Shown: in pieces, positions 45,775-54,786 of the stretch
How the letters are laid out: each line of letters opens with the position of its first letter
How positions within the stretch are numbered: position 1 is the first letter of the stretch
Assembly: GCA_964574705.1 (NCBI GenBank)
Contig: CAZNOO010000010.1
Coordinates: forward strand, 1 to 64,000
From: JAHIVB01 sp964574705
Lineage (GTDB): Bacteria > Bacillota_I > Bacilli_A > Izemoplasmatales > Hujiaoplasmataceae
Length of the DNA stretch: 64,000 nt
Direction of reading: 5' to 3'
Notes under the pieces: generated by a model
What the model saw: only the letters and a program-made list of their open reading frames with translations
Databases searched by the model: none
What the model was told of the DNA's origin: nothing
Translations under genes and position numbers: made by a program

Positions 45775-47871
45775 GTGAATAAGAACGAACCTATAGACAG
45801 AATTACTGAAGTTTTGGATACACATAGTCAAGATAGCACTGACAATAGAGTAACAGAACCTCTACTGAAATCTGAAAAAAAAGTCATTTCAGATCGAAGC
45901 AGAGTAACAGAGCCTATTAAAACTAATTCAGGAACTTCATCCAGAACCAAAGTCGATTTTGGTGACATCATCGGATCAGGATACAAAATTGGTGAGATTC
46001 TTTCAGAAAATTCAGGAGAATCCGATGTCCATTTGTGTGAAAAGGATAACAAGACTTATGTTGCTAAAATATATAAGCAGTCTCACAAGATAAATGCAGA
46101 CATCATTGCCAAATTGAATCAAATCGATTCAGAGTATATTCTTAAAAGCATTGAATCCGGAATTCATAATGGGAGATATTACGAAATCCTTCCATATTTT
46201 AGAAACGGGACTTTGTTTGACAATCTGAAAAGTTTTTCTGATAAATTCATTAAAGATGTCTTGGTTTTTGAAGTAAATGAGGCATTAAAAGCAATACATG
46301 AACAAGAGATTGTCCATGATGATATCAAACCACATAATATTTTTCTAACCGATGACTTTAAACATATTGTAATCGGTGACTTTGGAATATCGAGAGACAT
46401 GCAAGGAAGATCCTACATCACAAAAGCGAGTTCTGCGATAACATTGATGTATGCTGCTCCTGAAGCGGATGAATCTGTATCAAAAATGGGGGATTATTAT
46501 TCTTTCGGAATGACATTGCTGCATATGGGATTCCGAGACGATCCGTTCAAAGGAATCACGAATCATAAGGTTCGCATGTTGCAGATGAACTATAAGACAG
46601 AAATTCCGAATGAAATTAATCCTGATCTTGCGGATTTGATTCATGAATTGATTCGTTTTGCACCTTACGAACGGCTTGATTATATTGGCGTATCAAAGTG
46701 GATTAAGAATCATAAGATCTATCAGGGATGCAGATTGAAACAAGAGGAAAAAGATCCGAATAGTATGTATTTGATTGAGGATTATCAATTCAAAGTCAAA
46801 GGAGAGAACAAAATATTTTCTGACTCAAAATCATTGACAGAAGCAATGATTGATGAATGGAGTGAAGCGCTCAAGCATTACGAGAACAATCTAATCAATG
46901 AGGCGATCAAAGCACATAATCAATCGTTTTATCTCGAATTGAAAGATGTATTTGCCAAATATCTAAAAACACCTGAAATCGGACTGTTTATCACTTTGAA
47001 TATGATTAATCCCAAATTACCTTTTACCTATCGAGATAAAAAGTATGGGAACTTTAAGAATTTCATTGAAGCCATGATTAAAATGTACCCTAACGCTGAA
47101 ATGCCTGCGTTGTCATTAGACATCCTTCTCTTGGTTGCCAAAAACGAAGGGCTTGACAATAAAGTACAAGAGACAATCAAGGAGATATTTCAATCTTATC
47201 CTGAACATTCCTGGGAAACATACGATATGTTGCTAAACTTATTTAAGTCTAGCGAAGAAGTTTTTCATCGTGGCGTTAAGTATAAGAACCTAGCGGATTT
47301 TATGAATGTTCTTTTTGATGGATTAGAAGTAAAACCTTTGACAATTGAATCAAACCAAAAACTATTCTATTCGTTTTTGGTGAATCAATATGGGATTGAA
47401 AAGAAAAAAATAGATGTAATCAAAAAAAAGGAAGACATTGTCGATCGCTATTGCTCTCTTTCTAAACTAATCCTAGGCCATTTGTGTTTCTCTTTTAATG
47501 CTTCTCCTGTGAGAAATCTTCATGATTTTATAGTTCAAGTGGGTATTGCTTACGAATCACAAAACCCAGAATATATTGAAGCACTTTCTAGTTTTATACA
47601 GACTGGGAAATTAAAGATCATCAACGATCTTGAAGAACACCCCAATAACGAACTCATTTCCCAAATATACAAATTGAAAGACAAGAAAGAGATGTTCTAT
47701 AAAGCTTATTTTCTTACTTCGACGAAATCGAATTTTAAAGGATGCACGACTTTATCCAGTCTTTCAACTCTTGTTCTGTCAAGTGCAGATCCAGACAAAT
47801 TAGCTCAGGAGATATTGAAGGACCCATTGTTTTCCATGTGGCTAAATTCGAAAGGTTATAAAGTAAAATGA
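45775..47871 (+). CDS. Ser/Thr protein kinase with TEP-motif N-terminus
   Basis: 698 residues from a GTG with GGAGGT upstream. Kinase domain ~63-315: Lys in YVAKIYK (~96), catalytic loop VHDDIKPHN (~180), DFGIS (~201), and YAAPEAD for the APE. The first 60 residues are low-complexity and hold RITEVL, RVTEPL and RVTEPI, three near-identical TxP-type motifs that look like autophosphorylation sites for an FHA domain. The ~380-residue C-terminal part is helical and unrecognised. There are no PASTA repeats and no membrane helix, so it is cytosolic, unlike PrkC/PknB. Confidence 0.88.
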   Translation: MNKNEPIDRITEVLDTHSQDSTDNRVTEPLLKSEKKVISDRSRVTEPIKTNSGTSSRTKVDFGDIIGSGYKIGEILSENSGESDVHLCEKDNKTYVAKIYKQSHKINADIIAKLNQIDSEYILKSIESGIHNGRYYEILPYFRNGTLFDNLKSFSDKFIKDVLVFEVNEALKAIHEQEIVHDDIKPHNIFLTDDFKHIVIGDFGISRDMQGRSYITKASSAITLMYAAPEADESVSKMGDYYSFGMTLLHMGFRDDPFKGITNHKVRMLQMNYKTEIPNEINPDLADLIHELIRFAPYERLDYIGVSKWIKNHKIYQGCRLKQEEKDPNSMYLIEDYQFKVKGENKIFSDSKSLTEAMIDEWSEALKHYENNLINEAIKAHNQSFYLELKDVFAKYLKTPEIGLFITLNMINPKLPFTYRDKKYGNFKNFIEAMIKMYPNAEMPALSLDILLLVAKNEGLDNKVQETIKEIFQSYPEHSWETYDMLLNLFKSSEEVFHRGVKYKNLADFMNVLFDGLEVKPLTIESNQKLFYSFLVNQYGIEKKKIDVIKKKEDIVDRYCSLSKLILGHLCFSFNASPVRNLHDFIVQVGIAYESQNPEYIEALSSFIQTGKLKIINDLEEHPNNELISQIYKLKDKKEMFYKAYFLTSTKSNFKGCTTLSSLSTLVLSSADPDKLAQEILKDPLFSMWLNSKGYKVK

Positions 47872-47899
47872 TGTTTGCTGAAAAGGAGAGACACTAGAT

Positions 47900-49501
47900 A
47901 TGAGCGGAATCATAGATGAAGCACTAAACTTACAAGGTGATGTTATAGGTGGCCTTCTGTTGGGCGTTGGCGCGATTGTTTCCATAAGCGCTATTGGAGT
48001 CGCAGCGGGAGGAGTCTTGATTGCTGATGGGCTCAGTAAAGGCGTCAAAAACATCAAAGCAAGCATTTCTTACCTTAAAGATATGATGATAGAAGAACAA
48101 GCTCAGTATCAGAAAGCTTTTGATCGTTACCAGAAAATTGTTGCGTTGAATCAAAATAGCGCAATAGAGTATCTGAACCGTATGAAATCAAATTTGAATT
48201 TGAGCGTGCTGGGTTGCTCTACAAAAGATTTAGTGCATATCGAGAAGAAAAGCAACGAAGAACAAGCCAAATACTTTAACCTCATTAGTCAATTTTCATA
48301 CTATTCAGAAACCATACAAGAATTACTATTTCATTTAAGTGAAGAGGGGACTTCTATTCCCGATATTGAAGAATCACTCTATGGAATCAAAGATAGGTTT
48401 GTCACAAATATCAAAAAGGGCAATCTGTCTGGCATGGAAGCTTCTTTTTCTGAATATAAAACTCAAGTGAATGAAATAAAAACAAAAATAAAAGAATTAA
48501 TGGCAAATCATCAGATTTTTGATGTTGAACATATCGACAATCTTATATTTGTGATTGAAAACGAAATCGGGATTCCGTATTTAACAGTTTTTTACAACGA
48601 ACTGCGTGAATTGCTCGAAAAAATGAGTGAAGAAAAAAGTGAAGAATCCTTAGACTTGAAATTATATCAAGTCAAAAAAGAAATTATCGACGTCATGACG
48701 TCAATAACAAATCTAGAGTATATCCATGATTTTCAAGTTTGCCAGGACCTCGTGGACAGCGTAAATGAGATTTTGGTTGATGACAGACTATCTAAACAGA
48801 CGAAACTAAGCATGGTTATCGTTCGGAAAAGACTTCTAGACGACAAATACTTGGAAAGTAAGCACAAATACTCAGAAGTCATCAAAGCGAAGAACAATTA
48901 TGATGAGTTGTATTATAAATTATCGGGTTATATGAAAATTCTAGAATTAGAAAGTCCAACATATGAGTTTTCTTTTGAAAATATAAATGATTGCATCAAT
49001 CAACTTAAAGTACAAATTGCTAAATACGAAAAACCAGCGATTGAGAAGAAGAAGTCAGAATACATTCGTAAATCATTACGAGAAATTATGAACGAATTCC
49101 GATATGAACACATCGAATCTCAAGACATACAAACAAATGGGCAGGATATTCATAAAGATATCTACCATATTGAGAATGGAAACGTACTTGCTGTGACACT
49201 TGTAAACAATGATCAATTGACATATCGAGTATCTGGCATAAAAATGGACGGAATTGCAGAAGACAAAGCATCAGTTGTAAATACAATGAAAAAATTCTGC
49301 GATAAGAAATCAATCATCAAACAAAAATTGAATGAAAAAGGAATTAACACGCTAACGAACGAATTATTTGATCCTGATATCAAATGGGCTGAAGAAATTA
49401 AACTATCCGGCAATGTGGATATCTCCAAGGTTGAAATTATCAGAAAGAATAGAATGAAAAAGGTCCAGCATGTTGAATTGAAACACAGGGTGGTACAATG
49501 A
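47900..49501 (+). CDS. Gly-rich membrane segment plus long coiled-coil protein
   Basis: 533 residues; AAGGAG lies 12 nt before the ATG. A hydrophobic, glycine-zipper-like stretch (about 13-45: GGLLLGVGAIVSISAIGVAA) inserts in or associates with the membrane. Most of the rest (~50-400) is charged and helical, predicted coiled coil, and the final ~100 residues are more globular (DIYHIENGNVLAVTLVNNDQ). No family is recognised. In shape it resembles a membrane-associated scaffold. It overlaps the FHA gene by 4 bp. Confidence 0.65.
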   Translation: MSGIIDEALNLQGDVIGGLLLGVGAIVSISAIGVAAGGVLIADGLSKGVKNIKASISYLKDMMIEEQAQYQKAFDRYQKIVALNQNSAIEYLNRMKSNLNLSVLGCSTKDLVHIEKKSNEEQAKYFNLISQFSYYSETIQELLFHLSEEGTSIPDIEESLYGIKDRFVTNIKKGNLSGMEASFSEYKTQVNEIKTKIKELMANHQIFDVEHIDNLIFVIENEIGIPYLTVFYNELRELLEKMSEEKSEESLDLKLYQVKKEIIDVMTSITNLEYIHDFQVCQDLVDSVNEILVDDRLSKQTKLSMVIVRKRLLDDKYLESKHKYSEVIKAKNNYDELYYKLSGYMKILELESPTYEFSFENINDCINQLKVQIAKYEKPAIEKKKSEYIRKSLREIMNEFRYEHIESQDIQTNGQDIHKDIYHIENGNVLAVTLVNNDQLTYRVSGIKMDGIAEDKASVVNTMKKFCDKKSIIKQKLNEKGINTLTNELFDPDIKWAEEIKLSGNVDISKVEIIRKNRMKKVQHVELKHRVVQ

Positions 49502-50127
49502 AAAAAGTAAAAAGATGTCCCAATTGCGGAGCTTATAGCAAGAAAGTCTTGGATAAGTGTGAGAAATGTGGATTTAAGTTGGATTCAAATATTTTTATTG
49601 TCGAAGATGATATCGAATATGATCCCCTTTTCAATATAACAGAACCTCCTGTGGCTGAAACCAAGGAGATTGTTCAAAGTGCGAACGAAACAATCAAATT
49701 ATGCCCTCGATGCAAGATGCCAGTTTCAATTTCTGATTTGTTCTGTCCCATCTGCAACAAGCCTCTTCTAAGTAAACCCGTAGAAGATAACTCCGATTCC
49801 ATTAAAATCGATATTCCTCAGGCGCCATCCACAATTAAATTACGCTTGAAAAATCCTGAAGCAAAATTAGATCTTGAAGTCGATGATACCACCAAATCAT
49901 TTGGCAGATATACAATAGAAAACGTTTTTTTGAATCAATCTCTAACCATAAGCAGAACCCATTTCAAATACACGCTGAAGGGTTCTGAGGTTGTCATCAT
50001 CGATTATAGTACGAATGGAACGTGGTTGAATGGGAAAAAATTGACTCCTCAACAAGAATTTCCTGTTCATTCAAATGATGTTCTAACACTTGCTAACGTG
50101 ATTTTTGAGATAGAGTATGTTGGTTAG
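49498..50127 (+). CDS. Double zinc-ribbon protein with C-terminal FHA domain
   Basis: 209 residues. Zinc ribbon 1 is CPNCGAYSKKVLDKCEKC (~8-25). Ribbon 2 is CPRCKMPVSISDLFCPIC (~69-86). The FHA domain (~128-207) keeps its phosphothreonine pocket residues: FGRYTI, SRTHF (~151) and DYSTNGTWLNG. FHA domains bind pThr peptides, and the kinase three genes upstream has TEP motifs that could be the partner. This protein itself has an ITEPPVAE motif (~47) in its linker, so self-docking is possible. The start is coupled to the coiled-coil gene and the end overlaps the radical SAM gene by 11 bp. Confidence 0.88.
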   Translation: MKKVKRCPNCGAYSKKVLDKCEKCGFKLDSNIFIVEDDIEYDPLFNITEPPVAETKEIVQSANETIKLCPRCKMPVSISDLFCPICNKPLLSKPVEDNSDSIKIDIPQAPSTIKLRLKNPEAKLDLEVDDTTKSFGRYTIENVFLNQSLTISRTHFKYTLKGSEVVIIDYSTNGTWLNGKKLTPQQEFPVHSNDVLTLANVIFEIEYVG

Positions 50128-50743
50128 GTCTATTCTTTTCCCTGTAACAACACTGGGACCGGGAAATAGAATTGGAATATGGACACAAGGATGCAATCAT
50201 CACTGTGAAAATTGCATTGAACCCAAACTTTGGCCGATTGATTCCAAATATGAAAAGCCAAATATAGAAATCATTTCAAAATGCCAAGAAATATTAAACG
50301 ATAACATTGTATCAGGCGTTACCATCAGCGGTGGTGAGCCAATGATTCAAGATGATCTACCAGAATTGCTCAAACAATTAAAGGCGCTAGGAGTTTCAGA
50401 TGTTTTGGTATATTCTGGATACACACTAGAGGAAATATCAATGGACTCAAATATGTCCAAGAATTTGGATTATATCGATGTTTTGATTGATGGTAAATAC
50501 ATAGATAGTCTTAATGACAATCATCCGCTAAGAGGTTCCAGCAATCAAAAAATCATCTTTTTAAATGAGTCTCTATATAACATATATCAACCTATATTTT
50601 CGCAAAACAGATCCTATGAAGTTATAGAAGCTGAGAACACCTTGAATATTATCGGCATTCCTCCTAAAGATTTTTTGAAGAAATTTGAAGAAAAATTATT
50701 GAAAAGAGGAATTAGCAGAAACAGTAACCATAACGAAACTTAA
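50117..50743 (+). CDS. NrdG-like radical SAM activating-enzyme-type protein
   Basis: 208 residues. The [4Fe-4S] motif C26xxxC30xxC33 is in TQGCNHHCENC, and the SAM-binding SGGEP lies at ~75. Its size and pattern match glycyl-radical-enzyme activases such as NrdG, but no glycyl radical enzyme is nearby. It is translationally coupled to the FHA gene at the end of a phospho-signalling operon. Here it may modify a protein partner by radical chemistry, which is an inference. A terminator follows. Confidence 0.88.
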   Translation: MLVRSILFPVTTLGPGNRIGIWTQGCNHHCENCIEPKLWPIDSKYEKPNIEIISKCQEILNDNIVSGVTISGGEPMIQDDLPELLKQLKALGVSDVLVYSGYTLEEISMDSNMSKNLDYIDVLIDGKYIDSLNDNHPLRGSSNQKIIFLNESLYNIYQPIFSQNRSYEVIEAENTLNIIGIPPKDFLKKFEEKLLKRGISRNSNHNET

Positions 50744-50783
50744 ACTCAATTCTAATCTGTTACCATTGGAGTAAGTATTCTCA

Positions 50784-50821
50784 AAAGTGGACACTTTGAA
50801 AAAAGACGTCTACTTTTTTTA
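50784..50821 (+). terminator. Rho-independent terminator of the seven-gene operon
   Basis: Stem AGTGGAC / GTCTACT (one G-T pair) extended by AAA/TTT, with a long loop, then a T run. Confidence 0.75.
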
Positions 50822-50956
50822 TTGTAAATCTGCCGTAATATGGACCTTTACCTTCATTTCCAACTTCTTTGTCACAACGATATAGAATCTTATATTCTAT
50901 AGAATTATCAATTCAGACTGGAATGATGGTCTTTGTTTAAAACTCGGCATAATAAA

Positions 50957-50999
50957 AGAGATGTTCATAGACGCTTTCTTTGTGTCTACGAACATCTCT
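50957..50999 (-). terminator. Rho-independent terminator after HAD phosphatase gene
   Basis: Stem AGAGATGTTC-TAGAC / GTCTA-GAACATCTCT (15 pairs with one mismatch). On the minus strand it is followed by TTTTATT. It could also end plus-strand readthrough. Confidence 0.8.
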
Positions 51000-51073
51000 C
51001 GTAAAAATTATTAAGTTTGTGTCCATCAAAGAAGTGTTTCTTTCATATGACTGGATTTTTGAAAATATATGAA

Positions 51074-51856
51074 TTAATCTTTAAAAAGTTGCTTGATTGA
51101 CCCAAAAGTGTAATCAGGCTTGACTTCACTTTTTTCAATATCATCAAGAGTTGCTTCTCCTGTGAGGACACAAATCGTCTTAATGTCTGCATTTTTTCCT
51201 GAAGCGATATCTGTATACAACCTATCTCCAATCAAAACGGTTTCTTCTTTGGAATATCCAGTTAACTTCATTGCATTTTCAATCATCATCGGATTGGGTT
51301 TGCCAATAAAGAAAGGTCGCTTTTTAGTAGCGTTGTATAACATTTCTGAAATGGATCCACAATCTGGAATATATCCAAAATCGACAGGACAGACAAGATC
51401 AGGGTTTGTGGCGATATAGGCGAGGTCTCTTGTCGTTAGTAAATAACTCAAATCACGAAGTTTCTTTGAAGTGAGTTCGGTGTCAAACGCCAGAAGCAAT
51501 ACTTCAATACCGTCTTCGATTTGTTCGGTTATTTTAATCCCCGATAACTTCATCTCAAGAACAAAAGATTTCGTTCCAACACAAAACACGAGTTTATTCG
51601 GATAATGTTCTAATAAATAGCTTGAAGTCGCCATTGAAGAAGAGTAGAAGTCTTCTTTGGTAGTTTCAATACCTAAAGAAGATAACTTTTTGACATAATC
51701 ATTGATTGATTTAGAAGAATTGTTTGTTAGAAAGAGGTATTTCCCACCAGACGCTTTGATCTGTGAAAGAAACTCGATGGTACCATCAATGAGTTGATTG
51801 TCGATATAGATGGTTCCATCCATATCGAGAAGATATAACTTGAAGTCTTTTATCAT
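51074..51856 (-). CDS. HAD-superfamily phosphatase, NagD-like (class IIA)
   Basis: 260 residues. Motif I DMDGTIY (Asp nucleophile at ~11), motif II TNNSSKS (~43-49), a C2-type cap, Lys in motif III (FIGKPNP) and motif IV GDRLYTDI. This is the HAD-IIA subfamily of sugar-phosphate and nucleotide phosphatases that includes NagD and AraL. Substrate is unknown. It is cytosolic. It runs on the same strand as the speD-speE pair, ~40 bp downstream of speE, so it may be co-transcribed. Confidence 0.92.
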   Translation of the reverse strand: MIKDFKLYLLDMDGTIYIDNQLIDGTIEFLSQIKASGGKYLFLTNNSSKSINDYVKKLSSLGIETTKEDFYSSSMATSSYLLEHYPNKLVFCVGTKSFVLEMKLSGIKITEQIEDGIEVLLLAFDTELTSKKLRDLSYLLTTRDLAYIATNPDLVCPVDFGYIPDCGSISEMLYNATKKRPFFIGKPNPMMIENAMKLTGYSKEETVLIGDRLYTDIASGKNADIKTICVLTGEATLDDIEKSEVKPDYTFGSIKQLFKD

Positions 51857-51895
51857 AGAATACCATCTCCTATTTAATCGTAAGGAATTTTATTA

Positions 51896-52890
51896 TTATT
51901 CGTTTAGTAGTGAAATCACGTAGTTTGGCAATGCAAAACTAGCGGTATGGATTTCATGATTATAGTATCTTGTTGAAAAACCAAGTTGATGGATTAATGT
52001 TTGTTTGAAATCTTTGATTGGATCCAGCTTCTTTGAAGCAAACCCGAATAGCCAATGACCAGATGGGTAGGTAGGAATGAATGCCTGATAGACTTTTGAA
52101 ATTGGAAACAAGTCTTTGATTTTTTGATGGGCTCGTTTCATTTCAAGAGCTTCTTTATCGAAATAAGGACTTTCATGTTGATTAATTAATATTCCATCTT
52201 CACTTAATAAATTAAAACAAGCTTCATAGAATGCTTTCGAGAATAATCCTTCTCCAGGTCCAACCGGATCAGTAGAGTCGACAATAATTAAGTCATACCT
52301 TTCTTTTGAAGCGTTGACGAAGTGAACGCCGTCTTCTACATAGATATGAACTNNNNNNNNNNNNNNNNNNNNNNNNNNNNNNNNNNNNNNNNNNNNNNNN
52401 NNNNNNNNNNNNNNNNNNNNNNNNNNNNNNNNNNNNNNNNNNNNNNNNNNNNCCTTTCTTTTGAAGCGTTGACGAAGTGAACGCCGTCTTCTACATAGAT
52501 ATGAACTTTAGGGTCCGTTAAACCAGATGTAACGTGCGGGAAATACTCTTTACATAATTCGATGACTCTTCCATCGATTTCAACTAAATCCACTTGGTTG
52601 ATTGTTGGATATTTAACGAGTTCTCTAACCGTCCCACCGTCTCCTCCTCCAATAATCAGTACTTTCTTGATTTGAGGATTTACAGACATGGGAGTATGAA
52701 CAATCATTTCATGGTAGATGAACTCATCTTTTTCCGTAATCATCAGCACATTGTCAAGTGTAAAAAAACGTCCCAAATCAAAAGAGTCATAGATTTCAAT
52801 CTGTTGGAACTTGGTTTTTTCGGAATGGAGATGTTTCTTGATTTCAACTGAAAAATCAATGTGTTCTGTCCATTTCTCTGTAAATTTCAT
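51896..52890 (-). CDS. speE: Spermidine (aminopropyl) synthase SpeE, split only by an assembly gap
   Basis: The gene makes spermidine from putrescine and decarboxylated SAM. The N-terminal part (52890-52453) has LGRFFTLDNVLMITEKDEF and the SAM-binding loop GGGDGG (81-86). The C-terminal part (52352-51896) resumes with YDLIIVDSTDPVGPGEGLF and ends LPNYVISLLNE. The 55 bp on each side of the gap (52298-52352 and 52453-52507) are identical. Removing one copy and the Ns keeps frame and gives 279 residues, the normal length. Shine-Dalgarno GAGGTG, 9 bp after speD. Confidence 0.92.
52298..52352. repeat. 55-bp contig-end duplicate, copy 1 (left of gap)
   Basis: Identical to 52453-52507 on the other side of the gap. 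It is most simply an unmerged contig overlap, not a biological repeat. Confidence 0.93.
52353..52452. other. Assembly gap (100 N), probably artefactual
   Basis: The flanks share 55 identical bases inside speE, so the true sequence probably has no missing bases here. Confidence 0.93.
52453..52507. repeat. 55-bp contig-end duplicate, copy 2 (right of gap)
   Basis: Same 55 bp as 52298-52352. Confidence 0.93.
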
Positions 52891-52899
52891 TACTTCACC

Positions 52900-53703
52900 T
52901 CACAACATCTTGGGAATATTCATTCCGTAGAAGATTTCCGCAATCTCTTTATTGATTTCTGAATGGATTTGATCTTTTTCACTCTCTTCTAAATCAAAAG
53001 AAGAGATGTTAAAAAGATAGTTATCAAGATTAAACTCTTTTAACATCATCTTTGTATGAAAAATATTGGAATGTTCAAGGTTAATATCAATCACAGAATA
53101 TTTATTCAATATTTCTTCTTCAATCGTATCGTGGATCGTATTAATCGAATCATCGATGAAAACCTTATTGCCATCCGTGTCACGGGTAAACCCTCTGACA
53201 CGGTAGTCCATCACGATCACATCGGAATCAAAACTATTAATCAAATAGTTCAAAGCTTTATTCGGTGAAATCTTTCCACAGGTCGATACATCGATATCGA
53301 CCCTGAAGGTAGAGATATTATGGACCGGATGACTTTCAGGATACGTATGAACAGTCAAATGAGATTTATCTAGATGACTGACGATACTGTCTTTTCTAAG
53401 GACATCTCCTAAATTACAGGATGGATCCACTAATCGCTTATTGACTTCTTCCTCAGAGATCATCATTGTGACACTGGCACCTTGAGGATCATAATCTTGT
53501 TTTGATATATTTAAGACGTTTGCATCTATGATCTTGACCACATCGAGTAAAATATGGGTAAGTCGATTGGAGTTGTATTGCTCGTCAATGTACTCAATAT
53601 AAGCATTTCGTTCCTCTTCCGTACGCGTATAACAAACGTCATAAATATTGAAGCTTAATGTCTTGGTTAAATTATTAAATCCGTATAGTTTCAACTTGTC
53701 CAT
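52900..53703 (-). CDS. speD: S-adenosylmethionine decarboxylase proenzyme SpeD, E. coli type
   Basis: 267 residues, the long class of SpeD. It makes decarboxylated SAM for SpeE. The self-cleavage site is K113-S114 in HLDKSHLTVHTYPESHP, where Ser becomes the pyruvoyl group. The ISTFRVDIDVSTCGKISPNK and DYRVRGFTRD blocks are diagnostic. Many Firmicutes use the short Bacillus/Thermotoga form, so the long form here is less usual. The gene starts with GGAGGAAC upstream and is coupled to speE (9-bp spacing). I see no convincing promoter in 53704-53790. Confidence 0.93.
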   Translation of the reverse strand: MDKLKLYGFNNLTKTLSFNIYDVCYTRTEEERNAYIEYIDEQYNSNRLTHILLDVVKIIDANVLNISKQDYDPQGASVTMMISEEEVNKRLVDPSCNLGDVLRKDSIVSHLDKSHLTVHTYPESHPVHNISTFRVDIDVSTCGKISPNKALNYLINSFDSDVIVMDYRVRGFTRDTDGNKVFIDDSINTIHDTIEEEILNKYSVIDINLEHSNIFHTKMMLKEFNLDNYLFNISSFDLEESEKDQIHSEINKEIAEIFYGMNIPKML

Positions 53704-53815
53704 ATTGTTCCTCCTGTGACCAGTCTATGTAACAACTATTGTATCATAGATTGGATAATATTTGGGCTCATATCTTCGTATAAATGATGAGAAACATATT
53801 GGAATTGGCCCCCTT

Positions 53816-53843
53816 TAAAAAAAGGCTTACTAATTAAAAGCCT
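53816..53843 (-). terminator. Rho-independent terminator upstream of speD
   Basis: On the minus strand AGGCTT / AAGCCT with a nine-base loop, followed by TTTTTTT. It insulates speDE from the DUF2238 gene. Confidence 0.72.
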
Positions 53844-54067
53844 CTTACGACGCAATCTTGGATTGAGAGCCAATACTAAAGTAGTACAAGCAGTTTTTCG
53901 TTATTTGTACTTGCAAATATAAATTCGTTATGTTCAATTGTCTCAAAATGATTTTATCGATTATTCATGGTCTCTCAAGCGCCAACCGCAGTTGAACCAG
54001 TACCTTTTAAGGGGCTGATGTAAATCATCCATCAACAATGACTTCCCAAGAAAAGAAATTGAGAAAG
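53844..54067. other. Non-coding stretch with possible coding remnants
   Basis: No intact gene is seen. On the minus strand two short protein-like pieces, KRYWFNCGWRLRDHE and LALNPRLRRKRLLISKPF, are separated by many stops. They may be decay products or chance. Confidence 0.3.
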
Positions 54068-54090
54068 AAGACCCTTAAGAATTAAGTCTT
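54068..54090 (-). terminator. Possible terminator at the DUF2238 gene end
   Basis: AAGACTTAA-TTC-TTAAGGGTCTT, nine pairs with a GG bulge, overlapping the stop codon, then a T-rich (not pure T) stretch. Confidence 0.4.
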
Positions 54091-54786
54091 TATCTCAGTT
54101 TTTTTATGGGATGAAATCAGCCATTTTTTAAAGAACTTCATTCCATGTTTTGCATCAAAATAGCCTATAATACTCACAGCCAAAGAACTGAGACTAGCTA
54201 AAAACAAATCGTGGATGGTGTCACTTACCGCCGATAACCCCTGGAAAGGGATATTGGTCAGTGAATCATAAGTTCTCATCATATTGCTTGAGCCAGTCAA
54301 AGTATCGATTGCAAACTCGAAAAATTCCCAGATAACACCAATCGTCATCGAAAAACAAAATACGAACAGAGCAATGAAAAAAGGATTGAGAGATAATGCG
54401 TTATTCGGATTTTTAACTGCTGTGTTAATGATCGAAAAACTTGTAATCGCAACTAAAACGCCTGATGTGGTATGAAGCATGTCATCCCACCAACTGACTT
54501 TGACAAAAAATTCGGCGACTTCACCAAATATCAAGGCTGCGATAATGAAGATTAAAAAGATTCCTTCCAAAAAATCAGGAATGTCAAGCTTTAGCCTTCT
54601 TTCCATTGCTGGAGGTCCAAAAGATAGTAGCAACAATATAATTGCCTGAATTGCGACAAAGATGCCACGGCTTAAATCCGCATCGTCCCTTCTAATAAAA
54701 ATACCGATGATACTAGCTGAAATAAGGATTACCATTGATATTCTTACAATATAGTAGAATATTGTTAGTCGTTTATCTCTAATCAT
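54082..54786 (-). CDS. DUF2238/YjdF-like membrane protein
   Basis: 234 residues with about six membrane helices. The WWDDMLHTTSGVLVAI segment (~99-114) and IGVIWEFFEFAIDTLTG (~149-165) are the conserved polar-in-membrane motifs of the DUF2238 family. The His, Asp and Glu in them may form a site within the membrane. The function is unknown. It is a single-gene unit, separated from speDE by a terminator. Confidence 0.82.
   Translation of the reverse strand: MIRDKRLTIFYYIVRISMVILISASIIGIFIRRDDADLSRGIFVAIQAIILLLLSFGPPAMERRLKLDIPDFLEGIFLIFIIAALIFGEVAEFFVKVSWWDDMLHTTSGVLVAITSFSIINTAVKNPNNALSLNPFFIALFVFCFSMTIGVIWEFFEFAIDTLTGSSNMMRTYDSLTNIPFQGLSAVSDTIHDLFLASLSSLAVSIIGYFDAKHGMKFFKKWLISSHKKTEIKT

Noticed and set aside
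41963..50743. Type VI secretion system phosphorylation module
   Set aside because: Kinase, phosphatase, FHA and Clp-like ATPase resemble the T6SS set, but no sheath, baseplate or membrane-complex genes exist, and the ATPase is not ClpV.
53844..54067. Transposase or other gene remnant
   Set aside because: Two short protein-like pieces separated by stops. Too little to assign to a family and could be chance.
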